A DNA stretch of 64,000 nt from Bacteroidota bacterium (GCA_026391355.1 JAPLDH010000011.1:47889-111888), one strand, 5' to 3'. Shown: positions 44,630 through 54,468, counted from the first letter of the stretch. The notes: generated by a model from the sequence alone, not told the origin. Program-made: numbers and translations.

Positions 44630-46531
44630 TCAGGTTTTGACCAGCATTCGTATCGTGCAGCAGATACCTTCTGAGTCAAATCCACATTCGTGTTGAAGTT
44701 CATGGATAGTACCCTGTTCCACAAAGTAGTCGGGGATACCCAATCGCTTAACAGTTGACTGATAGTTGTGATCCGACATGAATTCAAGAACTGCAGATCC
44801 CAGGCCACCTGTGATTACAGCGTCTTCAAGCGTCACGATCATTTTGTACTTCCTTAAAATCTCATGTAGTAACGGTTCATCGATGGGTTTCAGGAAGATC
44901 ATATCGTAATGTGCTACGGAGATTCCCTCTTTCTCAAGAATTTCACAGGCACTAACTGCTTCATTTCCAATGTGACCGATGGAGACAATGGCAATCCCAT
45001 CTCCATGTCTTATCATTCTTCCTTTCCCGATCTCCAGTTCTGTGAAAGGGGTTTTCCAGACAGGCATCACACCACGACCTCTCGGATACCTGATGGTAAA
45101 TGGTCCCTTCCCGGGAAGCTGAGCGGTAAACATCAGGTTCCTTAGATACTCCTCGTTCATCGGGGCAGAAATGGTCATGTTTGGAATGCACCGTAAATAG
45201 GCAAAGTCGAAAGAGCCATGATGGGTGGCGCCATCCTCACCAACCAGGCCTGCGCGATCGAGACATAAAACCACGGGAAGTTTCTGGATTGCAACATCGT
45301 GGATAATCTGATCGTAAGCCCTTTGCAGAAAAGAAGAGTATATATTACAGAAAGGGATCATCCCTGCCGCTGCCAATCCTGCTGAGAAAGTCACCGCATG
45401 TTGTTCAGCGATCCCAACATCGAAAGTCCGGTCGGGCATCTTGTTCATCATGAGGTTCAGGGAACAACCGGTCGACATGGCCGGTGTAATGCCTACAATT
45501 GCAGGGTTCATCTCAGCAAGCTCAATAATGCTCCTTCCAAAAACTGTCTGGTATTTTGGGGACTTCCCTTTGCAATTGTCAGGAATAAGTTCCCCGGTGT
45601 TTTTATCAAAAATACCGGGTGCATGAAAAACCGTCTGGTCCTGCTCGGCTTTCTCAAATCCTTTACCTTTAACGGTTATAATATGAAGCAATTTCGGACC
45701 AGGGATATCGCGAAGATCTTTTAAAAGCTTTGTCAAACGGATCACATCATGCCCGTCAACCGGTCCGAAATAACGAAGGTTGAAGGCTTCAAACAAGTTG
45801 CTTTTTTCGGAGATGGTCGATTTTAATGCATTCCCGATCTGTTTGACAACCGCTCTGGTGTTTTTGCCATATTTTGTACCTCCGCCCAGCAGATGCCAGA
45901 TCTTATCCCTGATTTTGTTGTAGGTTCTGGAGGTAACAATATTTGCAAGGTATTCCTTGATCGCCCCGACATTCTTGTCAATCGCGATGCCGTTATCATT
46001 CAGGATCACAAGCAGGTTTGCATTGGAAACACCTGCATTGTTGAGTGCTTCCATTGCCATACCCCCCGTCATGGCACCATCGCCGATGATTGCGACATGA
46101 TGCCGCGATTTTTCCCTGTGAAGTTTTGCTGCAACACCCATCCCCAGCGCAGCCGAAAGTGAAGTGGACGAATGACCTGTACCGAAAGCATCATATTCGC
46201 TTTCCGACATCCTTGGAAAGCCACTGATCCCTTTGTACATCCGGTTGGTTTGAAACAATGCTTTCCGACCCGTCAATATCTTATGCGCATAAGCCTGATG
46301 TCCTACATCCCAGATCAACTTATCGTAAGGAGTATCGAAAACAAAATGAAGGGCAACCGCAAGTTCAACCGTTCCAAGGCTTGCCCCCAGGTGACCGGGA
46401 TTGGCAGAAACCGCATCCAGGATGAACTGCCGGATTTCATGACATAGTACGGGTAATTCCTCTATATCCAGTTTTTTCAGGTCAGATGGATAATCAATAC
46501 CGGTTAAAAGATTGCCAATCTTAGCGTTCAT
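44630..46531 (-). CDS. dxs: 1-deoxy-D-xylulose-5-phosphate synthase
   Basis: 633 residues, the usual length. It condenses pyruvate with glyceraldehyde 3-phosphate using thiamine diphosphate in the first step of the MEP isoprenoid pathway. Diagnostic parts: GHLGASLGTVELAVALHFVF, GDGAMTGGMAMEALNNAG (ThDP-Mg motif), GTGHSSTSLSAALGMG, GPVDGHDV, and the transketolase pyrimidine-domain GIAEQHAVTFSAGLA and CLDRAGLVGEDGATHHGSFD. It is the terminal gene on this strand, 107 bases downstream of the sufT-like gene; its own -7 box is at 46554. Convergent with the cassette gene ending at 44618. Confidence 0.97.
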   Translation of the reverse strand: MNAKIGNLLTGIDYPSDLKKLDIEELPVLCHEIRQFILDAVSANPGHLGASLGTVELAVALHFVFDTPYDKLIWDVGHQAYAHKILTGRKALFQTNRMYKGISGFPRMSESEYDAFGTGHSSTSLSAALGMGVAAKLHREKSRHHVAIIGDGAMTGGMAMEALNNAGVSNANLLVILNDNGIAIDKNVGAIKEYLANIVTSRTYNKIRDKIWHLLGGGTKYGKNTRAVVKQIGNALKSTISEKSNLFEAFNLRYFGPVDGHDVIRLTKLLKDLRDIPGPKLLHIITVKGKGFEKAEQDQTVFHAPGIFDKNTGELIPDNCKGKSPKYQTVFGRSIIELAEMNPAIVGITPAMSTGCSLNLMMNKMPDRTFDVGIAEQHAVTFSAGLAAAGMIPFCNIYSSFLQRAYDQIIHDVAIQKLPVVLCLDRAGLVGEDGATHHGSFDFAYLRCIPNMTISAPMNEEYLRNLMFTAQLPGKGPFTIRYPRGRGVMPVWKTPFTELEIGKGRMIRHGDGIAIVSIGHIGNEAVSACEILEKEGISVAHYDMIFLKPIDEPLLHEILRKYKMIVTLEDAVITGGLGSAVLEFMSDHNYQSTVKRLGIPDYFVEQGTIHELQHECGFDSEGICCTIRMLVKT

Positions 46532-46553
46532 CAGAATGGTTCAAAAACGGTTG

Positions 46554-46561
46554 CAAAGGTA
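46554..46561 (-). promoter_or_regulatory. Candidate -7 box for dxs
   Basis: Read on the minus strand: TACCTTTG (46561-46554), fitting TAnnTTTG, 22 bases upstream of the start codon at 46531. No properly spaced TTG found. Confidence 0.35.
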
Positions 46562-46637
46562 CGAATTTGAAAATAAACGAAAAGTGAATAATGAAGAACA
46601 AACAGTGAACAGACCTGTCTCTTTATCCCCGGCTCCC

Positions 46638-46946
46638 CTAAATCAACCCCAGTTCCAGCAGCGCAGCTTCCGATAACATCTCCTTCGACCAGGGTGGGTC
46701 AAATACGATCTCGACTTCCACTTCCTTTACCCCGTGAACTTTCTGAACCTCAGATCTGACCATTTCGGGCATGTCCTCTGCAACGGGACAATTAGGAGCC
46801 GTGAGGGTCATCCTGATGAGAACATTTGCGCTATCATCGATCTTCAGCTCATAAATCAGCCCCAGATCATAAATGTTGACAGGTAACTCCGGATCATATA
46901 TATTTTTTAATGCTGAAATTATCGATGCTTCTAAAGGACTTGACAT
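46638..46946 (-). CDS. sufT: MIP18/DUF59-family Fe-S cluster assembly protein (SufT-like)
   Basis: 102 residues. The DUF59 pattern is complete: ALKNIYDPELPVNIYDLGLI, then VLIRMTLTAPNCPVAEDMPE with the conserved Cys of the 'T-x-P-x-C-P' motif, and VEIVFDPPWSKEMLSEAA. In SUF operons such proteins help mature or transfer Fe-S clusters. It is the last gene of the suf cluster, 77 bases after sufE, with the gap filled by an A+T heptad array. Assignment as SufT rests on this location; PaaD-type relatives have the same fold. Confidence 0.85.
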   Translation of the reverse strand: MSSPLEASIISALKNIYDPELPVNIYDLGLIYELKIDDSANVLIRMTLTAPNCPVAEDMPEMVRSEVQKVHGVKEVEVEIVFDPPWSKEMLSEAALLELGLI

Positions 46947-46993
46947 ACAATTAATTAAAAATTAAAGATTATGAATTACGGATTATGGATGAT

Positions 46994-47028
46994 AATTTTG
47001 AATTTTGATATTTGATTTTTGAATTATG
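46994..47028. repeat. Heptanucleotide tandem repeat, five units (AATTTTG type)
   Basis: AATTTTG, AATTTTG, ATATTTG, ATTTTTG, AATTATG, followed by decayed sequence. It overlaps the sufE stop codon (47026-47024) and separates sufE from the DUF59 gene. Confidence 0.7.
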
Positions 47029-47452
47029 ATTTGATTTTGTATGCCATTGCATATAATTTCATCTGTTTGATCATCGAAACGAGTCCGTTCGAACGGGTAG
47101 GGGATAAATGTTCCTTCAACCCGATAACATCGATAAATTGCATTTCCGAACGGATAATATCTTCAGGGGTCTGGTTTGATAAAACCCTGATCAGCAGATG
47201 AACAATGCCTTTGGTAATGATTGCATCGCTATCGGCAGTGAAAACGACCTTGCCATCGCGGTAATCAGCATAGAGCCAAACCTGCGACTGGCAGCCGGTA
47301 ATCAGGTATTGGTCTGTTTTGAACCGGTTATCTATGAGTGGCAATGATTTTCCCATCTCGATGATGAAGTTATACTTATCCATCCAGTCTTCGAAGAAGG
47401 AGAATTCTGTAACGATCTGGTTTTCTATTTCAGAAATGGTCATATTACGCAA
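47024..47452 (-). CDS. sufE: SufE-type sulfur acceptor protein
   Basis: 142 residues. Cys 54 in LITGCQSQVWLYAD is the sulfur-accepting residue that takes persulfide from SufS and passes it to the SufBCD scaffold. FFEDWMDKYNFIIEMGKSLP and the TPEDI stretch are also standard. Two starts are possible (MRNMTIS: 47452 or 47443); the longer form overlaps the sufS stop by eight bases, which suggests coupled translation. The 3' end is written through a heptad repeat that encodes the final residues. Confidence 0.94.
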   Translation of the reverse strand: MRNMTISEIENQIVTEFSFFEDWMDKYNFIIEMGKSLPLIDNRFKTDQYLITGCQSQVWLYADYRDGKVVFTADSDAIITKGIVHLLIRVLSNQTPEDIIRSEMQFIDVIGLKEHLSPTRSNGLVSMIKQMKLYAMAYKIKS

Positions 47453-48665
47453 ACATTTGTTTCACCTGTATAACTGCTTCCGCCAAACGGTCAATCTCTT
47501 CGAATGTATTATAGAGTGCAAACGATGCCCTGATCGTTCCGGGGACCTTCAACAGCTCAATAAGCGGCATGGCGCAATGATGGCCTGTCCTGACCGCAAT
47601 CCCCATTTTGTCGATGATCACACCTGCATCATAGGGATGAATATTCCCGATCAGGAAGGAGATAAGACTTGTTTTCTTCCGGGCGGTTCCGATCAGCCTG
47701 ACCCCTTCAATGTCACCCAATTTCCAGGTGGCATAACGCAGCAGTTCCTCTTCCCATGCATATATATTATCGATTCCGGTTTCCCTGATAAAATTCATTG
47801 CAGCCTTCAGGCCATATACGCCTTCTACATTTGGAGTGCCTGCTTCAAATTTATAAGGAAGATCATTATAGGTTGTATGATCAAAGAATACCTCTTTGAT
47901 CATTTCTCCTCCGAGCTGGTACGGAGGCATCTCCTCCAGCAATTTTTCCTTGCCATACAGAACCCCGATACCCATGGGAGCATACATCTTGTGGCCTGAG
48001 AAACAATAGAAATCACAATCAAGCTTCTGAACATCAACCGCCATGTGTGAAACCGCCTGCGCACCATCCACCAGAACCGGGATATTGAACTGATGTGCAT
48101 ACCGGATCACCTCTTCAACCGGTAATATTGTACCAAGTACATTGGAAACATGCGTTATGGCAATGATCCGCGTTTTTTTGCTGACCAGCTTACGGAATGA
48201 ATCCATATCCAGTTCTCCCTCAGGAGTAACAGGAATGAACTTCAGGGTTGCCTCTTTTTCGTTACAGAGGATCTGCCACGGAACAAAATTCGAATGATGT
48301 TCGAGCCCGCTTATAATGACTTCATCTCCCTTCGAAATAAACCGTTTGCCAAAGGACGAAGCAACCAGGTTGATCGATTCTGTCGTTCCTTTGGTAAATA
48401 TGATCTCATGGGAAGAGGGGGCATTGATAAATGAACTTACAGCCTTGCGGGTATTCTCGAATTCCTCTGTAGCCCGTTGGCTGAGGAAATGAACACCACG
48501 ATGAATATTACAGTTATCCCTGGAATAATAATTTATGATGGCATCAATGACTGCCTGCGGCTTTTGGGTGGTGGCAGCATTATCAAAATATACCAACGGA
48601 CGGTTGTATACCATCTGGTGAAGAACCGGAAATTCTTTCCGTATTTTATCGATCGGGAATGCCAC
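47445..48665 (-). CDS. sufS: SufS-type cysteine desulfurase
   Basis: 406 residues, PLP-dependent, mobilising sulfur from cysteine for Fe-S cluster assembly. Evidence: VYFDNAATTQKPQAVIDAI at the N-terminus, NIHRGVHFLSQRATEEFE, DGAQAVSHM, CFSGHKMYAPMGIGVLYG with the PLP-binding Lys, and RTGHHCAMPLI with active-site Cys 364. This is the group II (SufS/CsdA) pattern rather than IscS/NifS. It sits 13 bases below sufD and overlaps sufE, so it belongs to the operon sufB-C-D-S-E. Confidence 0.97.
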   Translation of the reverse strand: MAFPIDKIRKEFPVLHQMVYNRPLVYFDNAATTQKPQAVIDAIINYYSRDNCNIHRGVHFLSQRATEEFENTRKAVSSFINAPSSHEIIFTKGTTESINLVASSFGKRFISKGDEVIISGLEHHSNFVPWQILCNEKEATLKFIPVTPEGELDMDSFRKLVSKKTRIIAITHVSNVLGTILPVEEVIRYAHQFNIPVLVDGAQAVSHMAVDVQKLDCDFYCFSGHKMYAPMGIGVLYGKEKLLEEMPPYQLGGEMIKEVFFDHTTYNDLPYKFEAGTPNVEGVYGLKAAMNFIRETGIDNIYAWEEELLRYATWKLGDIEGVRLIGTARKKTSLISFLIGNIHPYDAGVIIDKMGIAVRTGHHCAMPLIELLKVPGTIRASFALYNTFEEIDRLAEAVIQVKQMFA

Positions 48666-48678
48666 TGTTGATATCTGC

Positions 48679-50097
48679 TTAAAGTTTACTTAAATCAATA
48701 TCAAATTCCACGGGTTGTTCAGGGGTATTACAATGTAACACACACTGTTCGCAGATCTGGAGTTCACCCTGCAGGCGTTTCTTAACCATATCTTCAATCC
48801 TGTAACGTAGAGGATCAATACCGATCGTATTTACCACCTCATTTGCAAAAGCATACAACAACAGCATACGGGCATTTTCCTCGCTGATCCCGCGTTGTCT
48901 CAGGTAGAACATTGCTTCGGGATCCAACTGACCGGTTGCTGATCCATGGCTGCATTTCACATCATCTGCATAAATTTCAAGGAAAGGTTTTGAATTGACC
49001 TTTGCTGTATCGGTGAGCAGGATATTTTTATTACCCTGGTAGGAATTGGTTTTCTGTGCATTTTTTCTGACCAGGACATGACCATTGAAGACTGCGCTTG
49101 CATTTTCGTCGAGTATGCCTTTGAAATGCTCATAGCTTGTACATTCCGGCTGGGCATGATCGACAAACACATGATTGTCGACATGCTGTTTCCGATCCAT
49201 CAGGTATAACCCTCTTATATCCGCATTTCCTCCGCGGGCATTAAAAAGAACACGGATGTTGTTCCTTAAAAGACCACCATTGAATGTAATATAATGGGAT
49301 TTAAGGGTTGCTTCTTTTTCAAGATTAAACCAGGCAGAACTGATCAGTGTAGAATCATTGTTCAGGTTCTGCAATTTAAAATGGTCAAGATGAGCATTCT
49401 CCCCGATGAAAACTTCTGTAACCGTATTTGCGAAACCGGCCTGGTGATTATATGAATCATCACAATGGACGAGTGAAAGTTTGCTATTCTTCCCAAGGAT
49501 GATCAGGTTACGCGGCTGGAGAAAGATATTTTCAGGATGATGGATTACATTCACGATCTGGATTGCTTTCGGACTGGAAACATGATCGGGGACATAGATA
49601 AAAATCCCATCCTGTGCAAAGGCCGTATTCAGAGCTGTTAGCCCGTCGGAAGAAACATCTGCAAAATGGCCGTAATATTTTTCGATAATGGAAGGATATT
49701 TCAGGAAAGCTTCAGCAAGACTTCCCAGGATAATCCCGTTCCCAAGTTCCATCAGCGGAACATCCTTTGAAATATACCACCCGTTAAGTTGGGCGATCAG
49801 CGCTGTATCAAGGTGTGGAATATTACAGTGGAAAACTTTCCGGGGATCCTTAACAGGGGATGGTTTTAATGAATAACCATATTTTTTGGACAGGGATGCT
49901 TTCAGATCCGTATTTTTCCATTCCTCGAGTTTTGGAGTGGGAAATCCAAGTTCACTGAATTTTGCAATCGCTGTGTTTCTCAGACGGGACAGATATTCTG
50001 TATCATGCTGAAAAAGATGCCCCCGGTTCTCCTCAAAAAGACCGATCATCCCTTCATGGGAGATTATTTCGTTGATATCTGTTTGCATTTCCTTCAT
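48679..50097 (-). CDS. sufD: SufD, Fe-S cluster scaffold component
   Basis: 472 residues, slightly longer than average. Together with SufB and SufC it forms the scaffold on which Fe-S clusters are built. Recognisable by LGFPTPKLEEWKNTDLKASL near the N-terminus, the beta-helix with NLEKEATLKSHYITFNGGLL, and the C-terminal KCSHGSATGQLDPEAMFYLR then QRGISEENARMLLLYAFANE. CSHG provides the conserved Cys/His pair near the SufB interface. Follows sufC with a 30-base gap. Confidence 0.95.
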   Translation of the reverse strand: MKEMQTDINEIISHEGMIGLFEENRGHLFQHDTEYLSRLRNTAIAKFSELGFPTPKLEEWKNTDLKASLSKKYGYSLKPSPVKDPRKVFHCNIPHLDTALIAQLNGWYISKDVPLMELGNGIILGSLAEAFLKYPSIIEKYYGHFADVSSDGLTALNTAFAQDGIFIYVPDHVSSPKAIQIVNVIHHPENIFLQPRNLIILGKNSKLSLVHCDDSYNHQAGFANTVTEVFIGENAHLDHFKLQNLNNDSTLISSAWFNLEKEATLKSHYITFNGGLLRNNIRVLFNARGGNADIRGLYLMDRKQHVDNHVFVDHAQPECTSYEHFKGILDENASAVFNGHVLVRKNAQKTNSYQGNKNILLTDTAKVNSKPFLEIYADDVKCSHGSATGQLDPEAMFYLRQRGISEENARMLLLYAFANEVVNTIGIDPLRYRIEDMVKKRLQGELQICEQCVLHCNTPEQPVEFDIDLSKL

Positions 50098-50127
50098 AAT
50101 GTGTGAGACAGGGATCAGGATCTGCCG

Positions 50128-50877
50128 TTAATTTTCATTTTTTAACCAGTCGTAACCCTTTTCTTCAAGTTCCATGGCCAGCTCTTTTCCTCCGGATTTC
50201 ACAATTTTTCCTTCAAAAAGGACATGTACAAAGTCAGGGACGATATAATCGAGCAACCGCTGGTAATGGGTGATCACCAGGAAGGCATTATCTTTTCTCC
50301 GAAGGTTATTCACCCCGTTTGCCACGATGCGGAGGGCGTCAATATCAAGTCCGGAGTCTGTTTCATCAAGGATTGCCAATGTAGGATCAAGCATTGCCAT
50401 CTGGAAGATCTCATTCTTTTTCTTCTCACCGCCTGAAAACCCTTCATTCACTGACCGGTTTGTCAGGTTTGTCTGGATCTCCACGAGTTGCTTCTTTTCT
50501 TCCATCATTTTCAGAAATTCAACTGCAGGCATGGGATCCAAACCCTTATATTTTCGTATTTCATTGATCGCGGTACGCATAAAATTGGTAGTGCTTACCC
50601 CCGGAATTTCCACCGGATACTGAAATCCAAGGAATATCCCTTCCCTTGCTCTTTCTTCAACAGGTAACGTTAACAGGTTTTTCCCCTTATAGGTTATTTC
50701 ACCCCTGGTAACAGTAAACAGCTCTCTGCCTGCAATAACAGAGGCCAACGTGCTTTTTCCTGTTCCGTTCGGCCCCATGATCGCATGTACCTCTCCCTCG
50801 TTCACTTCCAGGTCGATCCCTTTCAGAATCTCCTTCCCGTTGATCGAAGCATGAATATTCTTTATAGACAGCAACAT
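50128..50877 (-). CDS. sufC: SufC, ATPase of the SUF scaffold
   Basis: 249 residues; ABC-type ATPase without membrane partner. Walker A is GPNGTGKST, the signature is FSGGEKKKNEIFQMAMLD and Walker B is LAILDETDSGLDIDAL, all exact for SufC. It powers conformational change in the SufBCD complex. An octanucleotide array (50909-50948) separates it from sufB. Confidence 0.97.
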   Translation of the reverse strand: MLLSIKNIHASINGKEILKGIDLEVNEGEVHAIMGPNGTGKSTLASVIAGRELFTVTRGEITYKGKNLLTLPVEERAREGIFLGFQYPVEIPGVSTTNFMRTAINEIRKYKGLDPMPAVEFLKMMEEKKQLVEIQTNLTNRSVNEGFSGGEKKKNEIFQMAMLDPTLAILDETDSGLDIDALRIVANGVNNLRRKDNAFLVITHYQRLLDYIVPDFVHVLFEGKIVKSGGKELAMELEEKGYDWLKNEN

Positions 50878-50908
50878 TACAATTAAAGATTAAAAATTAC
50901 GAATTAAA

Positions 50909-50948
50909 ATTCCTACATTCCTATATTCCTACATTCCTATATTCCTGC
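50909..50948. repeat. Octanucleotide tandem repeat, five units (ATTCCTAY)
   Basis: ATTCCTAC, ATTCCTAT, ATTCCTAC, ATTCCTAT, ATTCCTGC in perfect register between sufB and sufC. Because it lies inside the operon, copy number could alter the intergenic mRNA. Confidence 0.85.
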
Positions 50949-50963
50949 ATTTTGAATTCTGAA

Positions 50964-52412
50964 TTATCCCACGCTTCCTTCGAGACTGATTGACAATAGT
51001 TTCTGTGCTTCCACCGCAAATTCCATCGGTAATTTGTTCAATACCTCTTTGGCATAGCCATTAACGATAAGTCCGATGGCGCTTTCTGTATCGATTCCAC
51101 GCTGCTGGCAATAGAAAAGCTGGTCCTCCGAGATCTTTGAAGTGGTAGCTTCATGTTCCACGATCGAGGACTTGTTTTCCACCTGGATGTAAGGAAAAGT
51201 ATGTGCCCCGCATTTATCGCCAAGGAGCAATGAATCGCACTGTGAATAATTTCTTGAATTTACGGCATTTTTTGAGATCCTCACAAGTCCGCGGTAGCTG
51301 TTATTGCCGTGACCCGCGGAAATCCCTTTTGAAATGATCGTACTCTTTGTATTTTTTCCCAGGTGCTGCATCTTGGTGCCCGTATCCGCCTGCTGGTAAT
51401 TATTCGCCACGGCTACAGAATAGAACTCCCCGACAGAATTATCACCGAGAAGTATGCAACTTGGATATTTCCAGGTGATTGACGAACCGGTTTCCACCTG
51501 GGTCCAGGAGATCTTTGAATTGTTTCCTTTACAAATCCCCCGTTTAGTCACGAAATTATAGATTCCGCCTACACCTTCCTTATTGCCGGGATACCAGTTC
51601 TGTACAGTTGCATATTTGACCTCAGCATCTTTCATGGCAACGATCTCAACCACAGCCGCATGTAGCTGGTTTTCGTCGCGCTGGGGAGCTGTGCATCCTT
51701 CCATGTAACTCACATAGGCGCCCTCATCAGCAACGATCAGGGTTCTTTCAAACTGACCGGTATTTGCAGCATTTATCCGGAAATAAGTGGATAACTCTAT
51801 CGGGCAGCGAACCCCCTTTGGAATATAGCAAAATGAACCATCCGTGAAAACTGCCGAATTAAGACTGGCGAAATAGTTATCAGTGTAGGGGACAACGGAG
51901 CCAAGGTACTGCTTCACCAGGTCGGGATGATGTTGAACTGCTTCACTGAAGGAACAGAAAATGATCCCGAGTTTTGAAAGTGTGTCACTGAAGGTCGTCT
52001 TTACCGAAACGCTGTCCATTACTGCATCAACGGCAACACCAGCCAGCTTTTTCTGCTCGTTCAGGGAGATTCCGAGCTTTTTGAAGGTCGACAATAATTC
52101 AGGATCTATCTCATCCAGACTGCTGATTGTTTTCTTCTTTTTGGGAGCCGCATAAAAGATGATATCCTGGAAATTGATCTCCGGGTAATGGATGTTCGCC
52201 CATTTTGGCTCCTTCATGGTCAGCCAGTAACGATAGGCTTTAAGCCTGAACTCAAGTAAAAACGTCGGTTCCTCTTTTTTTGCAGAGATGAACCTGATAA
52301 TATCTTCATTGAGACCTTTGGGAGCAAAATCGGTCTCTATTTCAGTTACAAATCCATATTTATAATCATCATGGGTAAACGCATCAATGATCTTATTGCT
52401 TTCGGATTCCAT
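50964..52412 (-). CDS. sufB: SufB, Fe-S cluster scaffold component
   Basis: 482 residues, standard length. Diagnostic stretches include [60 protein letters not shown] and [20 protein letters not shown], with many conserved Cys and Glu residues used for cluster assembly. It is the first gene of the suf operon. Upstream are a -7-like box at 52481 and a 22-base inverted repeat at 52439 that could be an operator. Confidence 0.97.
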   Translation of the reverse strand: MESESNKIIDAFTHDDYKYGFVTEIETDFAPKGLNEDIIRFISAKKEEPTFLLEFRLKAYRYWLTMKEPKWANIHYPEINFQDIIFYAAPKKKKTISSLDEIDPELLSTFKKLGISLNEQKKLAGVAVDAVMDSVSVKTTFSDTLSKLGIIFCSFSEAVQHHPDLVKQYLGSVVPYTDNYFASLNSAVFTDGSFCYIPKGVRCPIELSTYFRINAANTGQFERTLIVADEGAYVSYMEGCTAPQRDENQLHAAVVEIVAMKDAEVKYATVQNWYPGNKEGVGGIYNFVTKRGICKGNNSKISWTQVETGSSITWKYPSCILLGDNSVGEFYSVAVANNYQQADTGTKMQHLGKNTKSTIISKGISAGHGNNSYRGLVRISKNAVNSRNYSQCDSLLLGDKCGAHTFPYIQVENKSSIVEHEATTSKISEDQLFYCQQRGIDTESAIGLIVNGYAKEVLNKLPMEFAVEAQKLLSISLEGSVG

Positions 52413-52438
52413 TCAAAACAATTTAGAATCGTTCTTTG

Positions 52439-52460
52439 TCATGAATCATACCATTCATGA
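52439..52460. promoter_or_regulatory. Inverted repeat upstream of sufB, candidate operator
   Basis: Perfect eight-base arms TCATGAAT (52439-52446) and ATTCATGA (52453-52460) with a six-base spacer, 27 bases before the sufB start codon and just downstream of the candidate -7 box. Size and symmetry fit a dimeric regulator such as an iron- or Fe-S-sensing repressor; which one is unknown. Confidence 0.4.
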
Positions 52461-52480
52461 AAACTGCCACTTTGGCTTCA

Positions 52481-52488
52481 CAAAAGTA
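52481..52488 (-). promoter_or_regulatory. Candidate -7 box of the suf operon
   Basis: On the minus strand TACTTTTG (52488-52481) fits TAnnTTTG. The expected start of transcription would fall near 52475, so the inverted repeat at 52439-52460 would be in the early transcript. Confidence 0.4.
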
Positions 52489-52801
52489 CCAAATAAAAGA
52501 GTAACGGGAGAATATTTAAGCAATAATAAGCACACCTGCCGGCTGACAGTCAGGGTACGCAGGTTCTCCGGATCCCCGGCCTGGGGACCGGGTAATTAAG
52601 ATCAGGTCAAAATCCTGCATCAAGTGCGCATAATTCTGATGAATCCAACGTTATTATACAGTTGTACCAGAGTGGTAATATCAACAATTCACTGAATGAA
52701 ACCAAATTCGGACTTCATGCTTTAAGAGTGCAGCAAAATTAATCAGGAAACAGAAAAGAATCAAAGAAAGTAAAACAAATGATTGGAAAACGAGTTAAAA
52801 A
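52489..52801. other. Divergent intergenic region
   Basis: About 390 bases separate sufB from the DUF4173 gene. Beyond the operator-like repeat and -7 box I see no gene, RNA structure or repeat; a 70-codon plus frame (52387-52599) has no family features. Confidence 0.4.
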
Positions 52802-54391
52802 TTGATATACTTGACAAAATCATTTATGAATAGAAAAAAAGAAATTCTAATCGTCATTTTAAGCGCAATAATAATAACCCTATTTTTTCACAGGCAGGCA
52901 CTTGGACTGAATGTATTATTGTTTGAAGCGATTTTTTTTACCTGGTTGGCGATTATCGGACAAATTAAATTTAAGGGGAAAAACCAAATAACTTGTATCC
53001 TGGGGTTAATAGTGACGTCTGTATTTACCGTTATTACGCATTCCTTATTTTCGTTCATAATACATTTTCTGGTGTTATTTATCTTCATTGGGATAACAAT
53101 TTATCCGGAAGCTAAATCCCTTATCACTTCAATAGAATTATCATTTAAGAATCTGCTCAGATCTCAAATAGGGTTCTTCAAAGAATTTTCGGATTCAAAC
53201 ATAAATGGTCGTAAACTGGGCAGTTATGTCTGGAAATCAAGGATATTTATTATTCCTTTATTGATAATATTCGTTTTCATTGTAATTTACAGAAATTCCA
53301 ATCCAATCTTTGATAAATTAATTGCAAATATGACTGTATTTATTCAGGATAGAATATTTTTTATTTTCAAAGACTTTGATTTTTTAATAATTGTAACATT
53401 TTTGATGGGTCTGTTTCTCAGCATCTTCTTATTAATCAGAATATCTGATCAAAGCACAATAAAAAACGATCTGGATTCTGGTGATGATCTGAAAAGGGAA
53501 AAAAGGAATTATCATATGAGTTTTGGATTTAATGCTTTGAAGAATGAATACAAGGCAGGAGTTTTCCTGCTATTAATCCTTAATCTAATATTATTGATAT
53601 TGAACCTGATTGATATATCCTGGGTGTGGTTTAATTTTAATTGGGAAGGTCAGTATCTTAAGCAATTTGTTCATGAAGGAACGTACTTATTGATCATTTC
53701 AATACTAATCTCGATAATATTAGTGCTGTATTATTTCCGTGGGAACCTGAATTATTACCCAAATAACAGGTTATTGAAGTATCTAAGCTATATATGGTTA
53801 GGGCAAAATGGGATACTTACAGTTTCCGTTGCAATACGCAATTTCTGGTATATTCATTACTTTGCCCTTGCTTATAAGAGAATTGGTGTTATTATTTTTC
53901 TTATTCTTACGATTTACGGTCTGTACACGGTATTTATTAAAGTTATGCAAAAGAAATCTTCTTTTTATTTGTTCAAATCAAATGCGTATGGGTTTTTTCT
54001 GATTTTAATTGTAAGCTCCCTTATTAATTGGGATAATTTTATTGCAGCATATAATTTTAAGAATTCCGATAAATCATTTTTGCACCTGGATTTCTTAGCA
54101 ACACTTCCCGATAAATCTCTTCCATATATGGATAAAACCCTTTCAAAACTTTATAAGATCGATTCAATTCAGAAAGAAAAGTTCCGGTTTGAAGAAAAAT
54201 ACATGACCCCGGAGGAATTTTATCAAATCATAAATATCAGGAAAATACAATTTAAACAAAAGTGGGAGGCGAAAAACTTTTTGTCCTGGAATTTACCTGA
54301 GTATTTAGCATACAGGAAATTATTTTATGAAATGCATTCCGGCTTTCCCTTGCGGGTGTCTGACAAAGTTGCCCGGGCAACCCCAAAGTAA
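52802..54391 (+). CDS. DUF4173/DUF4153-like polytopic membrane protein
   Basis: 529 residues (a second Met at 52826, MNRKKEILIVILSAIIITLF, is as likely a start). About eleven hydrophobic segments, with charged loops such as DQSTIKNDLDSGDDLKREKR. The sequence LPYMDKTLSKLYKIDSIQKE, then the terminal NLPEYLAYRKLF, is the soluble C-terminal part seen in DUF4173 proteins, where an 'N...Dl.yL..L..d..P.l' motif is common (here SDKSFLHLDFLATLPDKSLP). Function unknown; inner membrane. A+T-rich and Lys/Asn/Ile-rich relative to the suf genes. Confidence 0.72.
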   Translation: MIYLTKSFMNRKKEILIVILSAIIITLFFHRQALGLNVLLFEAIFFTWLAIIGQIKFKGKNQITCILGLIVTSVFTVITHSLFSFIIHFLVLFIFIGITIYPEAKSLITSIELSFKNLLRSQIGFFKEFSDSNINGRKLGSYVWKSRIFIIPLLIIFVFIVIYRNSNPIFDKLIANMTVFIQDRIFFIFKDFDFLIIVTFLMGLFLSIFLLIRISDQSTIKNDLDSGDDLKREKRNYHMSFGFNALKNEYKAGVFLLLILNLILLILNLIDISWVWFNFNWEGQYLKQFVHEGTYLLIISILISIILVLYYFRGNLNYYPNNRLLKYLSYIWLGQNGILTVSVAIRNFWYIHYFALAYKRIGVIIFLILTIYGLYTVFIKVMQKKSSFYLFKSNAYGFFLILIVSSLINWDNFIAAYNFKNSDKSFLHLDFLATLPDKSLPYMDKTLSKLYKIDSIQKEKFRFEEKYMTPEEFYQIINIRKIQFKQKWEAKNFLSWNLPEYLAYRKLFYEMHSGFPLRVSDKVARATPK

Positions 54392-54412
54392 TATGTTTTT
54401 CCAGACCGCTGT

Positions 54413-54468
54413 CACTTTTCACTTTGCACTTTGCACTTTGAATTTTGCACTTTGAATTTTGAATTTGT
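54413..54468. repeat. Heptanucleotide tandem repeat, eight units (CACTTTG/AATTTTG)
   Basis: CACTTTT, three CACTTTG, AATTTTG, CACTTTG, AATTTTG, AATTTGT. It follows the stop of the DUF4173 gene by 21 bases and precedes the pseudogene. Confidence 0.85.
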
